Shown: piece after piece, positions 33,601 through 45,200 of the stretch | Numbering within the stretch: position 1 is the stretch's first letter | Layout of the letters: each line of letters starts with the position of its first letter | Origin: Rhizophagus irregularis | Taxonomy: Eukaryota > Glomeromycota > Glomeromycetes > Glomerales > Glomeraceae | NCBI RefSeq assembly: GCF_026210795.1 | Contig: NC_089447.1 | Location: 1,428,501 to 1,492,500 of the forward strand | Direction: 5' to 3' | Length of the DNA: 64,000 bases | Notes under the pieces: generated by a model | The model's input: the letters and a program-made list of their open reading frames with translations, nothing else | The model's database searches: none | Told to the model about the DNA's origin: nothing | Made by a program: the position numbers and the translations under genes

Positions 33601-36060
33601 AAGTAGAGTCATCCATAAATGTAATATGTGAAACAGGAAGATTATGTTGTTCATATTCAATTGGAGAATAATCTAATAATGCAGAAGATTTCAAAATAAA
33701 GGGATCACAAGCTTCTCGATTAAGTGTGGTAAGTAATGGATCCAAGTATATAACCCATAATAGTGGAGAGATGATTTCACCTTGGTCAATACCAAGTTCT
33801 AACTATATATCCAGAAGTATTACCATAATGTGTAATAATTTTATTATTACGCCTTGTAAAAAAGGTTAATGATAAATTTGATCAATAAAGACGGAATATG
33901 CAGACGGATTAAAGCCAGTCTAAGCATGTTCAAATCAATTGAGTCAAAGGCCTTAGAAATGTCCACGAGAAACAACCCATAGTTCTTGGTCATCGCTTTT
34001 ATTAAAGCGTCGTTGATGAATAATAGCATCAAGCATCTTAATAGGAATGTCGGTGGAGCCGCCTGGTAATCCAGCAAAATTACCACCTTGGAGCACTTGA
34101 TTGTCAGCCAGGATTTTTGATAGTCGAGTTGTAACGACCTTAACCACACATTTTCGTACTGTTTCCAATAGAGTGATAGGTCGCGTATTCTTCAATTGGG
34201 CGTCAAATTCATGAGGCTTTGGAATGGGATAAACAAGCGCTTCACGCCAATCGGCAGGAATATCTCCATGAATGAGACAAGCATTGGCTAATACAAGGGA
34301 CAAATTGAAAGTTTCTCCAGTTAAATGTTTGAGCATCTCATAAGAGATCTTGGAAGGACCAGAGGCTTTATTATTAGGCATAGAATTAAGAGTGTTTTTC
34401 CATTCATCGGCCAGAATAGGAGACATAACCAAGTTATATAAGGACGAATCAATATCTGGAAGAGGAGTATAAGCTCGTTGCCATCGTGGAGGAAATGAAT
34501 CCGTAGAAGAATACTGGACCAAAGGAGGAGTGACAACCGATTGGAAGTGTTTAATAGCAGCTTGTTTGATATCTGAAGGATCAGTAAGTAATGTGGGTTT
34601 GGAGTCAATGACAACCAAAACTCATCGAAGGACAATAGAACGATGTTACACTGATAGGGCTGAAGAAATAAAAGAGCCCGGGGATGTAGAGAAATGTTCA
34701 TCTCTAAGAGCAGTATAATATTCAATGGAATCTACACGATGCTGATGAAATTGTGTGGAAAGATAAGCTGAGACCAAAGCTTTTTGTGAACGTAAAAATT
34801 TGACAAAAGTTGGAAGCGGTGTTGTACTATAAGAAGGTATAGTATAATCTGTTAAAAGAGACTTAAGGAGGATTAATTGGGTTGGTAAAGAATTAATCAT
34901 TTGTAAAATTTGAGCAGACGACCTAGCTCAGATGTGGTCAATTTAAACAATAATCTATCCAAGAATTTGTTGATAGCAATAAGCATGGTAAGCTCGGGAG
35001 GATATTTATGGTGATGAGTGTTGGATACATGTTGGAATGGTAAAGAATCAATGGCACCACCAAGAATAGAACGTTTAAGAGCGTGCCAAAGTTTGTCCAA
35101 TGAAAGAGCTGAAAGTGAAGATACTGAAGGGTGGTGTGTGGTCAAATATAACTCAAGACGTGAGTTAACTTCATTGGAAAATTTATCCCAAGTGTCATCT
35201 TTCAAATTTTTGTAAAGAAAGATGGTGCGTTGTTCGCTTTTCTGCTTTAATCGAGCTTTAGATAAAAATAGCGAAACATGAGCTAAAATCAAAGGCCGTT
35301 ATAAGTGCGCGGTGATCAGTAAATTGATTATCATTCGAGCTTAGGACAAGTTTCAACTTGAGAAAAAAGACCAGGAGCAGGGAATCCAGGGGATGACCAG
35401 ATATAATCAAGTCTTGAAGAACCATTCTGGTGATAAAAGGTAGGACTAGGACCTGAAGTTGATGAAATATGGGATTGATGATCCGTGAAATATCGAGAAG
35501 AAAGTGATCGTAAAATTTTTAAATGATGTTGAGGAAGATGTGAATGTGAAATTTCATCTGCATTAAAATCACCAAGGATGACTACGTGATAGTTATTAGA
35601 ACGGGCTTTATCAAGCCATAAATTAAGTTGTGTAAAAATAGCATCTCGTTCTTTATAATGAATAGAATGATAAGGAGGAATATAAATAGAGATAATAGAA
35701 ATTTTTGTCGATGAAAGAAAAGATCTAATTTTAAAAGACGACCTTTCCAGGGATCAATCTTCTGAACATGTTTATGTAAAGGATGACGAAGTAAGAGACC
35801 AACGCCATCATGTGGTCGGGAATTAGAAGGGGAAGGAGCCCAATAGGACTTAAAATTATATAAGGAATGTTCATTTTGATAAATAAATTTAGCACAGAAG
35901 AAAAGTAAGGCGAGTATCGTTTAAAGATAAAACGCCAAAGGAAGAATGCAAAAAATAATTTAACAAATGCAATTGTCGGACGGGGGAACACAAACCATTA
36001 ACATTGATTTGTCCAAAATTAATAAGAGGAGAAGAAAAAGAAGGAGAAGAAAATTTATTA
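30649..36060 (-). pseudogene. LINE copy A ORF2: endonuclease, reverse transcriptase, RNase H
   Basis: Minus-strand pieces in order: an apurinic endonuclease-like start (NFGQINVNGLCSPVRQL near 36050), linker, reverse transcriptase (KASGPSKISYEMLKHL, ARPITLLE-like NTRPITLLETVRKCVVKV, DISKAFDSIDLNMLRLAL, and the catalytic box ITFMDDSTLIASSKQG), RNase H (LYIDGSFLSPP and KVPAHADDLLNNHVDALAKA) and a C-terminal CPQCNSFPETLDHLWTC zinc motif. At least five frameshifts or stops separate the pieces. The FMDD box stands where most reverse transcriptases have YADD. Confidence 0.9.
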
Positions 36061-36131
36061 GAACTATTATTATTAAGTATCGCACTATTAGGGGGTGAAA
36101 TCCCTGTAATACACCCGATACAGATTGGTGT

Positions 36132-38116
36132 TCAATCATTGGAAGGGGAGGGTTTTGAGGGAGAGAAGGAGTCCAATTTTTCCATAATCGAACCAAGTTG
36201 GGCAGAAAGATTCTTTTGTGTATTGGTGACATTAAAAATTTCCGATTGCAAACGAGAAGTGTCGGCACCGGGGGCGACATTAGTAGGTCGGGAGATAGGT
36301 AAAGGGACGTGTCTTCGATAGAACAGAGTTAGGATCCAGAGTTGAGAAGGAAGCATCAGGGGAAACGTCCATAAGAGAAGAAGAGGTATTGGGAGGAAGA
36401 TTGAATCCAGAATTCATGACTCGGGTTGGAGCGTCATCCCATCCATTATTATAAGAATGAGTATAATTTTCATGATCATCCTGAGGCGAATGCAATTCAG
36501 AGTCGCCAGGGGCGTCATAATTCATCATTGATTCCAGCTCAGATAGTCTATATTCATGAGCCGTAATAGTGTCATTCATCCAAGAGACTGTTTCCTCCTA
36601 GAGTGTGGAGGGTGGTAGCGATCTCTTTGATTTGCGCCTTTAATTCATCAACAACATGTTGAGGAAGCGTAGGAGCAGGGATTGTCAGATGAAGAAGTAG
36701 GGTGTATAGAACTGATAGGATGAGGTCTGTGTGGAGGTTGGGCAGAACCAGAAGAATTATCATTGTCCTTGGAATTATTATTATTATTGTTGGTTCTGTT
36801 ATTACTTCGTGAAGTGTTGGGACGAAGTGTTATTAATATTGTTGTTGTTGTCGGAACGGAATGAAGAGGAATTATTATTGCGGGATCTAGAGTTGGAACG
36901 CGATCTTGAACGGGAATTGGAATTGTCGCGTGATTGGCGCGAATCCTGACGACCACGTTTAGGTCCAGCATTGAAACGAGAATAAAGCTTGTTGAGGCGA
37001 TCGTCCACTTTCCGTGCGGGACGAGGATTGCATACAGAGGGAGAACATCCAGGACGCCCACAAACATGGCATAAAGTTTGTGCTTCATTGGGAGGATGCC
37101 ATGTTAATCCTTTGCCGCGGAAAGCGACAGTCATTTCTTTGGCAGCTTCAAGAGATTCGAACGAGGAGAAATTCAAATACACATAGGGTTTAGGCTTGTA
37201 TGAGCTGATAGACAAAGGAACGTTAAGAGCCTTAGCGTTAACTTGCGTAGCAATTTCTATCAGATCAGCTTCTTTAATATTTTTGGGGATGCCGGCAAGG
37301 ATAGCAACATGTTCTCTGCGGCTATCGCGTTGGGATTTCGAATAAGACGCCGGGCAGACGCGTAAAGAATTACCAAGGCAAATGATCGCCCAAATATCAT
37401 GAAATTGGGTAATTGCGTCCGCGGAGGAAAACTGGATATGTCCATTGTAGTAATGCTTACGAGGAGTAAGTTTGCACTTGATTACAGTGCCATATCGGGA
37501 AAAGGCCTGACGGACTTTGAGTTCGGTAAGGAAAAGTGGGATATCGTATAGCAAAGGCAAAAACCGCTTCGTCATTGAGTTTGGCATCTGCAGGGGAATA
37601 ATGAATAAAGGCTAAATTGAGAAGATCAACACGTGGTGAACTGACACAATCGGTATAATCGTGTTGATCATTAAAGAAGACAAGGATTTTTTTTATTATC
37701 GCCTGATCCATCGCAGCGTGCACGGGCGCCATAAGAGGAATAGCGGGAGAGTGAGCAATCCACTTCGTCACACATGGAGCGATTGGTGGTGAATTTAGTT
37801 GTGAACGCGTCAGGCGCGTCGCGTAAATATGCCGCAGCATAATAACGAGAAGGAGCAGATTTAATAGCGGCAGCATTACCATCGGGAGATGGTCGCCGTT
37901 CAGGAACATCAAAGGCGACAGCTTTGCCTTTACCACTGGTGTTAGAGGGAGCATGGATAGAAGCGTCAACAGTTTCAACAGGAGTGGTAGTATTTTGAGG
38001 AGATGTAAGCACTTGGATTTTGTTGATAGGAAGACCTGAGGGAGCGGTAGAAATAAGGTTGGGAGCGAAGCAGAAGGTGAAGTTATATCAGCATTCGTAG
38101 GCGTCATCGGAGACAA
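36132..38116 (-). pseudogene. LINE copy A ORF1: RNA-binding protein with CCHC-like motif
   Basis: Pieces align with copy B ORF1: a Ser/Pro-rich start, RSMCDEVDCSLSRYSSYGAR, an RRM-like segment (DIPLFLTELKVRQAFSRYGT), YKPKPYVYLNFSSFESLE, LCHVCGRPGCSPSVC, an Arg/Ser tract and a coiled C-terminal part. It is broken by frameshifts near 37600 and 36780. Confidence 0.82.
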
Positions 38117-38539
38117 CGCGTGAACGTTTGTTAGGCGCGCCGGCGGTAGTCGTGGGAGACAAGGTCGGTCTCCAGAGGGAGTAGAAGTAATAGGACGCGG
38201 TGGCGGTGGAATATCCGGGTTAATGACAGAAGGAGCTGGAGGTGTAGTCGTAGTTTAAAGCTCAGAAAGAGAGGAAAGCAACTGTGGAAAAATTAGTATT
38301 GTGAACGAGCACTTAGAAATTTTCGAACGAAAATTTCAAAAAATAAATTTTATTAGTATTTTCAAAATTTCAGGAAAGAGTTGCGATGATCCTCATATTT
38401 GGTGATTATAAAGAGATGTGACTATATAAAAAATTTCTTATATTTGTATATCATAATTCCGGCCAAAAATTAACATAATTTTAGCCAGAATTATACTTAA
38501 AACTTTATTGTATCGTAACTTTGTCAATATTAATCGTAG

Positions 38540-38996
38540 AGAGATGATCTTACTGCCATTCGATTCGTCTTGATGAGACGGTTCTAATGGTATAAAATAC
38601 GTCGAAATCCAATCACTAGATTAATTTCCGAAATTAAAAAAATATTAATGGTTTTTGTGTAATAACTCTGCCAATATTGATCCTAGAAAGACGATCTTAC
38701 TACCATTCGATTCGTCTTGATGAGAAGAATCTAATGGTATAAGATACATCGAAATCCAATCACTAGATCAATTTCCGAAATTAAAAAATATTAAATGGTT
38801 TTTAAGTAATAACTCCGTCAATATTGATCACAGAGAGATGAGCTTACCACCATTCGATTCGTCTTGATGAGGCGATTCCAACGAGCTATAAATTGTCTTT
38901 TTACAATCACTAGGTACCGAGAAATCTAGCAAAATGTTAAATGGCGCAGTAAATGTAAATCAAGAAATATTATAATGCCGATGTTTAACATTTTGT
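38540..38996 (+). repeat. 147 bp tandem repeat, three copies
   Basis: CCATTCGATTCGTCTTGATG starts at 38556, 38703 and 38850, exactly 147 bases apart. Each unit continues with GGTATAA-, CCAATCACTAGAT- and GTCAATATTGATC-like blocks. A fourth diverged start follows the R repeat at 48893, and a more diverged relative lies outside the element at about 49763-49866. Confidence 0.88.
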
Positions 38997-39037
38997 TGAA
39001 TAACTCGTCAGCCAGTGATCGGAAAAGGATAAAACTA

Positions 39038-40021
39038 CAGGGTTGGTCACCCTATCTCGGTGGTTAGTCACTGAGACCCTCATTAAGCCTGAGTATGGTG
39101 AGGTCGCAGGTTCGATTCCTATGACCACGGAAATAAAAAGAATTTTACTGCGACGCTACAACCAATAGCGTGAAGGTACAGGGATTAGTGTAGTTGGACT
39201 GCATCATGGTGAATTAGTGTGTACGGTTAGGCCGCACATTTCAACTAAGGGTCATGGTGTCCTTCTAACGTTCCCTATAAGGCCATTGGCATGTGCGCAG
39301 CCCTGCCTGCGGGCTGGCTACATAGCTGGGGGGACTTCCTGTCCCGCCGGTCACTCTACGATACCGCTTGGGGTCAGTAATGGCTAGATGGTTGTCCTAG
39401 ATGGTAAAGCTGAGGGTGCAATGTCTTAGTGGTAGTTAGACCTTCTGTTAGGTCTTAGACCATCAAGGTGTTCGTGCACGGGGAACAGGTAACATAGAAG
39501 ATGGGGTTCGTTCCTACTCTCCGTCACTCGGCCTTGGTGATCCCTGGTGGTTGATACCCACCATAAGGGGTGATCCTGGACAGATGCCTGCTACTTCTGT
39601 CCGAGTGGTCACTACAAAAGTATACCACTTGGGGTAAACAACTGTACTATCGGTGCTAGGTAATCGCGGGCTGTAGTGGCGCTTTGAGTGAGGCTTAGTA
39701 CCTAAAATGGTGGTATGGAAGGTACTTAGATGGTTGATGTTACCTGTCGAAAGTCCTCCATGAAAGTAGATGCTCTCTTAAGGTCGTTAAATAAATTGAG
39801 TATCAGTATCACGCAATGGGTATAGGATGAGTAGGCGGTTACATCAGCTTCGGCATCAGCTCTTAAATGGTTCCCGATGGGGGCATGTCTTCTATATGCT
39901 GTTACCTGAGGAATTAAGTTACTCGGTTTAATGGCTTGCCCATTGAAGATGATAGGACACACGTACCCGAGATTAGTCTCATAAGAGGCAATGGGTGGTC
40001 TGGCCGTAAACACTTGCAAAA
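39038..40021 (+). repeat. R repeat, copy 1 (about 1 kb, tRNA-like head)
   Basis: Starts after GGAAAAGGATAAAACTA and ends before the same 17 bases. The first 90 bases (39042-39130) fold like a tRNA. A near acceptor stem TTGGTCA/TGACCAC pairs 6 of 7, with a D-arm-like TCTCGGTGGTTAGTCACTGA. An anticodon-like stem CTCA/TGAG encloses the loop TTAAGCC (AAG, leucine), and a B-box GGTTCGATTCC follows. The rest has further tRNA-like snippets (TTAGTGGTAGTTAGACC, CCGAGTGGTCACTAC). The copy at 47899 is about 90 percent similar by eye. Confidence 0.8.
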
Positions 40022-40175
40022 GGAAAAGGATAAAACTAGAAAAACTAAAACTAAAACTCTCTCCCGTTCTGCTCACTTGACAATATTTACGAAAAAAATA
40101 AAAAATTTTTTTGAAGTTTTTTATTACTTTTTCTTTATATTTTCTTTATTTTAGATAACTACGACACTTTACAAA

Positions 40176-42193
40176 ATGACTACAGACAAGAAAAAGAAAA
40201 ACAACAAGTCTAACAACGATACTACTTCTAAACGTCCTGCCTCTAGCTCTCCAGCAGGCAACGTTTCTGGTCAACGTTCCTCTATATCTGGCCCTTCGAA
40301 CACTCCACCTTCGACCACCTCTACTAATAAACGTACTCAGAGCTCGAAGACTCGTCACATGGTTGATAAACCTCTCACGCCTCCCCTGGCCCCCGAAGGA
40401 GACAACTTCCGCTGAGATACCTTCTCAACCTGATACCTCCTCTCTCGATGCTTCGCAACACGCCCCTGCTAACAACAACGATAAAGGCAAAAGCCCTGAA
40501 ATTACTCCCGCAGTCTTTTTCCCTGAACGTGCTGCCTCTCCGGACGCGTCCCAAGCTGCAGTACAATCTCAACCTACACTTTTCTACGCCTCGGCCGCTC
40601 CTAATGACGTCGATGGCTTTTGGAATCACTTCGCTTCGAACCGCGATGCGTGCGACGCGGTTGATCGACAACTTTCCTTGTACTCCTCTTATGGTAGTCG
40701 TGCCACGTGTAGTGGATCCAACGATTTGAAGAGGATCATCGTCCACTTTCGAAAAAAGGATGATGCGCGCAGCCGCAGCTTCCGCTATGGAATCTTTGTT
40801 TGGCTTGCATTTCCATGCATATGACCCCCAGGCTATTAAGGCTGATGAACACGCGCGTACCCTGGTGGTTACCGATATCCCCCTTTTTCTAACTGACGCT
40901 CTCTTGCGTGGTACCTTTTCTCGTTACGGCAATATTACTCGTTGCCATACCCGTTTATCTAAACTTTATCGTACTGCATACATTACCTTTGAATCTACTG
41001 GTGCTTTACAGAACCTCCGACTCTACCTGGGGCGTCCTTTGTGGAGGACATTGTTTGCGTATCTGCCCCGCTACTTTCTCACCTGAATAACGCGCTGAAA
41101 GACGCGCTTATGTTGCTTTACTTGCCGGTCTCCCGCGTGGTACTATAGCGGTCGATCTTGCTGAAATTGCCGATGAAATTTCTGCTAAATCTATCAATGT
41201 TCTCTTCTCTATGAATTCTTACAATCCCAAACCTTACGCCTATTGCCATTTTGCCTCGAAACGGCTATGGAAAATGCTAAATCTATTTCGCGCTCTCAAG
41301 AAAGTTGGCCTTACCTGGCATTCTCGGATGAAGTCACTTCTCTTTGTCATCGATGTGGTCGCCCTAATTGTAACCCTGATCGATGTGGTTCTTCATCTAG
41401 ACCTAATCGCCCTTCTCGCCCTTGGCAGTCTAATGATAAATTACGTGCTTTATATAATAAGCATCTACCTCCTTCTCATCCTGCTAAACGACATAACCGT
41501 TTTGCCCGCCCTGATAACAATAATGATGGACGAAGCCGTACCAATGCTTCTCGCCATCGTTCTAAATCCAGACCTAATAACCGACAACAATCTCGTTCTC
41601 GTTCTCAACATCGACCATGGAATCGCGACAATCTTAACAACAACAATAATAATCAACGTCGTCGTATTCCTGATGCAAATGAACTTGATCACTATGCTGA
41701 TGGCATGGATGTTACATATCCTGCTCCTCCTACTGTGCTTACTGATTGGAAATCTATTGGTGCTGCTCTTGAAAAAGTAGTTGAAGAATTAGCCCTTCTT
41801 ACCACACAATTTGCTACCATGAACAGCCGCATCACTAATTTGGAATCTGCTATGGCTGCTCGTGCTCCTATTGCCAATGGCCCTTTTGTCGCTAAACACC
41901 TTCCTGCATCCCATGCTACATGCAGGGATGGGATGATACAAATGAATCGAACTGATAATAATATCCTCGTTGATGTTAATTCTCCCCCTTTGCAATCAAC
42001 AAGTGGTTTTTCCCCGATTCCTCATTTTGCTCCCATTCCACCTTCCAACGTCGCTCCTTCCTCCCCTATTGATATGGAACAGCGTCTCTCCTCTCTTTCC
42101 GATACTGTTGCCTCTTTGGCTGGCTCGATTAAAGAAGGAATCCAACAAAACAACCTCATCTTAGCTCGGCAACAAGGCCAAGCTAATCAATAA
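40176..42193 (+). pseudogene. LINE copy B ORF1: RNA-binding protein with CCHC-like motif
   Basis: Begins MTTDKKKKNNKSNNDTTSKR. Frames shift near 40400, 40760 and 41250. It contains CDAVDRQLSLYSSYGSRATC, an RRM-like stretch (TDIPLFLTDALLRGTFSRYG and YRTAYITFESTGALQN), LCHRCGRPNCNPDRCG and an Arg/Ser/Asn-rich basic tract. A C-terminal region with heptad-like leucines (ALEKVVEELALLTTQFATMN) ends at 42193. The parts would bind the element RNA; the breaks make it non-functional as it stands. Confidence 0.85.
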
Positions 42194-42241
42194 TTGTTCT
42201 CTTTTTCCCCCTTCTTTATTACTGATTTATCAGGTGTAATA

Positions 42242-45200
42242 ATGATGGACAACAATAAACATAATTTTTCCCCTCACCCCTCTCCCCTTATTAAATTTGG
42301 TCAATTAAATGTTAATGGTTTATGTTCCCCAGTTCGACAACAACATTTGCTTAATTTTTTTCTCCACTCCTCTTTTGGTGCTTTATCTATTAATGATACG
42401 CGTCTTTCCCCTTCAAATGCTAAATTTATTTTTAAAAATGAACACTCCCAACATCACTTTAAATCCTATTGGGCCTGTTCATCCTCTTCTTCTCGCCCTC
42501 ATGATGGTGTTGGTATTTTGTTACGTAATCCCCTTCATAAACATGTTCAAACAATTGATCCTTGGAACGGTCGACTTCTTAAATTGACTTGTTCTTTCAT
42601 CAAATTAAAATTTCTATTATTTCTATATACTATCCCCCTTCTGGTTCTGTTCATCAATCTATTTGCAATGATCTTATTGCCAAACTTCTTTCTTGGCTCG
42701 ATTATGCCCGAGCTAATAACTATTTTGTAGTTATTCTTGGCGACTTCAATGCTGATGTAATCGCTCATTCTAATTATTCACCTAATCATTTTAAGCTTCT
42801 TCGCTTGCTTTCCTCTCGGTTTTTTACCGATCATCAAGCTTCTCCTCTACAAATGGTCCTGATCCCACTTTCTTTCATGATAATGGATCTTCTCGACTGG
42901 ATTATATTTGGTCTTCGCCTGGTTTTCCTGCCCCTGGTCTTTTTTCGCAAGCGGTTTCTTGCCCGGATCTCCTTGATCGTCCTTTTACAGATCACAAAGT
43001 TCTTTCAACTGTTTTTGACTTCAGTTCTTGCCTAGCTATTTTGGCTAAATCTCGTCTTAAACAAAAAAAAGAATTGCGTACTATTTTCTCTTACGCTTCC
43101 ACTTCAGTTGAACAATGGAATAATTTTACCACTGAAGTAGATGATTCTCTTGGGGTTTATTTAGATAGACAATATCGCCCTAATTTTGATTTCTCCTCTC
43201 TTTCTCTTGATCGTATGTGGCATGCATTGAAAGCTGCCATAATTAGTGCTGCTATTGAAACTTTACCCTTTCAAAAAGTCTCCAACACACACCGACATTC
43301 GTACTCTCCCCTGAATTAACTAAACTTATTGCTATTAACAAGTTTTTAGATCGATTTTTATATCGCCTTACTACTCGTCGTTCTAATCGGCCTTCTCAGA
43401 TTGCGCAAATGACTGCCGCTTTGCCCTCCCATCTTGAAAATCTTGCATCCTTACTCCCTGATTATTCAGTTCCTACCTATTCTACAACCCCTACATCTGT
43501 ATTTAAATCGTTTTTACGATCACAGAAGAATTTAGTTTCTGCTTTTTTATCTACTAAATTCGCCCAACACCTTACGGACTCAGTGGAATATTATACTGCA
43601 CTACGTGACGAACACTTGTCGAACTCGCTCGGCACCTTTATAGATTCTGCCTTATCAGTAGAAAAACGTTCAATTGTTCTTGACCGTGTTCTGGTCGTTT
43701 TGGATTCAACTCCTACTCTTTTAACGGATCCTTCAGATATTAAACAAGCTGCTATTTCTCATTTTCAATCAATTGTTTCTCCTCCGTTGACCCGTTACTC
43801 TTCCATCATTTCATTTCCTGCCCGATGGCAACAAGCTTACACTCCTCTTGCTAATGTGTCTGCTTCACTATACGATCCTGTTTTGGCGCCTATTTCGCTA
43901 CAAGAATGGACTACTGTGATTTCCTCCATGCCAAATAACAAAGCTTCCGGCCCTTCAAAAATTTCTTATGAGATGATTAAACATCTATCCGGTGAAGCCT
44001 TGGATTTCTCTCTTTTATTGGCCAATACCTGCCTTTCTCGCGGTGATATTCCTGCTGACTGGCGTGAAGCTGGTTTATCCTATTCCTAAACCTCACGAAT
44101 TTGATGCTCAACTTAAGAACACTCGACCTATTACTCTTCTGGAAACAGTCCGAAAATGTGTAGTTAAGGTCGTCACGAATTGTCTCTCCAACATTCTTGC
44201 TGATAATAAAGTTCTCCAAGGTGGTAATTTTGCTGGTTTACCTGGTGGTTCTACTGATGTCCCTATCAAAATGCTGGATGCGATTATTCATCAACATAAA
44301 CATGACTCTACTGATGATCAGGAACTATGGATCGTTTCTCAAGATATCTCTAAAGCTTTTGATTCTATGGATTTAAGTATGCTTAAATTAGCTTTAGATA
44401 GGTTACATATCCCTACACTTTTAGTGCGATTTATTTTAAATCTTTTTACACGACGAAATAATAAGATAATTACATGTCATGGCGATACAGCTGCTTATAG
44501 AGTACGTGTTGGTATCGATCAAGGAGAAATTATTTCCCCTCTTCTTTGGGTTATTTATTTGGATCCCTTACTCACTGTTTTGAATCAAGAAGCACGAGAT
44601 CCTTTTATTTTAAAATCTTCAGCTCTTTTAAATTATTCTCCACTTGAATTTGAACAACATTCTTTACCAATTTCACATTTAACGTTTATGGATGATTCTA
44701 CACTTATTGCTTCTTCAAAATCTGGAATAGAAGACCGTCTTTCTATTACTGCTGAATTTTATACTTTAAATAATGTTCAAGCTAATTCAGCTAAATATGT
44801 TCTTCTTTCATCTTCTTCCCCTTCTTCAAAGATTATTTTTGATCTTACACCTTCCTTTTTAGTCTCTGATTTGTCTCTTTCCCTTTCCTCTTTATCTTTG
44901 CATGCTTCCTTTCGCTTTTTAGGCGTTTGGTTTTCTTTATCCGCCTCTTCTGATTTTGTTCTCAAACAAGCGCGCTCCATGGTTAAAGATATGGCAGCTC
45001 TCCTGGGACCGAAGAAATTATTAGCACAACATGTGGCCTATCTCTACAATGCTGTCCTTCTTCCGCGATTGGAATTTCGTCTTCAAACTACCCTCTTCTC
45101 TGAAAGTACTATTCAATCAATTGTCAAGCCTCTGTTTTCAGTACTTCGAAGAAAAGCTGGTCTTGCTACGACTACTCCGTTGCCCCTGTTATTTCTCAAA

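Larger units (their letters stand above)
30382..38393 (-). mobile_element. LINE retrotransposon, copy A
   Basis: Flanked by the 16 bp target duplication CATATTTGGTGATTAT (30366-30381, 38394-38409). Its 3' end on the minus strand reads AAAGTCATAAGACTGTTTGC, the same tail as copy B. It carries ORF1 and ORF2, both broken. No poly-A tail is seen. Confidence 0.92.

Noticed and set aside
39042..39130. Functional tRNA-Leu(AAG) gene
   Set aside because: The acceptor stem has a mismatch, the T-stem is poor, and the same head begins both 1 kb repeats; treated as tRNA-derived rather than a tRNA gene.
42547..42768. Antisense frames inside both LINEs (also 36004-36321, 44777-44980, 46146-46438)
   Set aside because: Shadows of ORF1/ORF2 in other frames, without recognisable domains.
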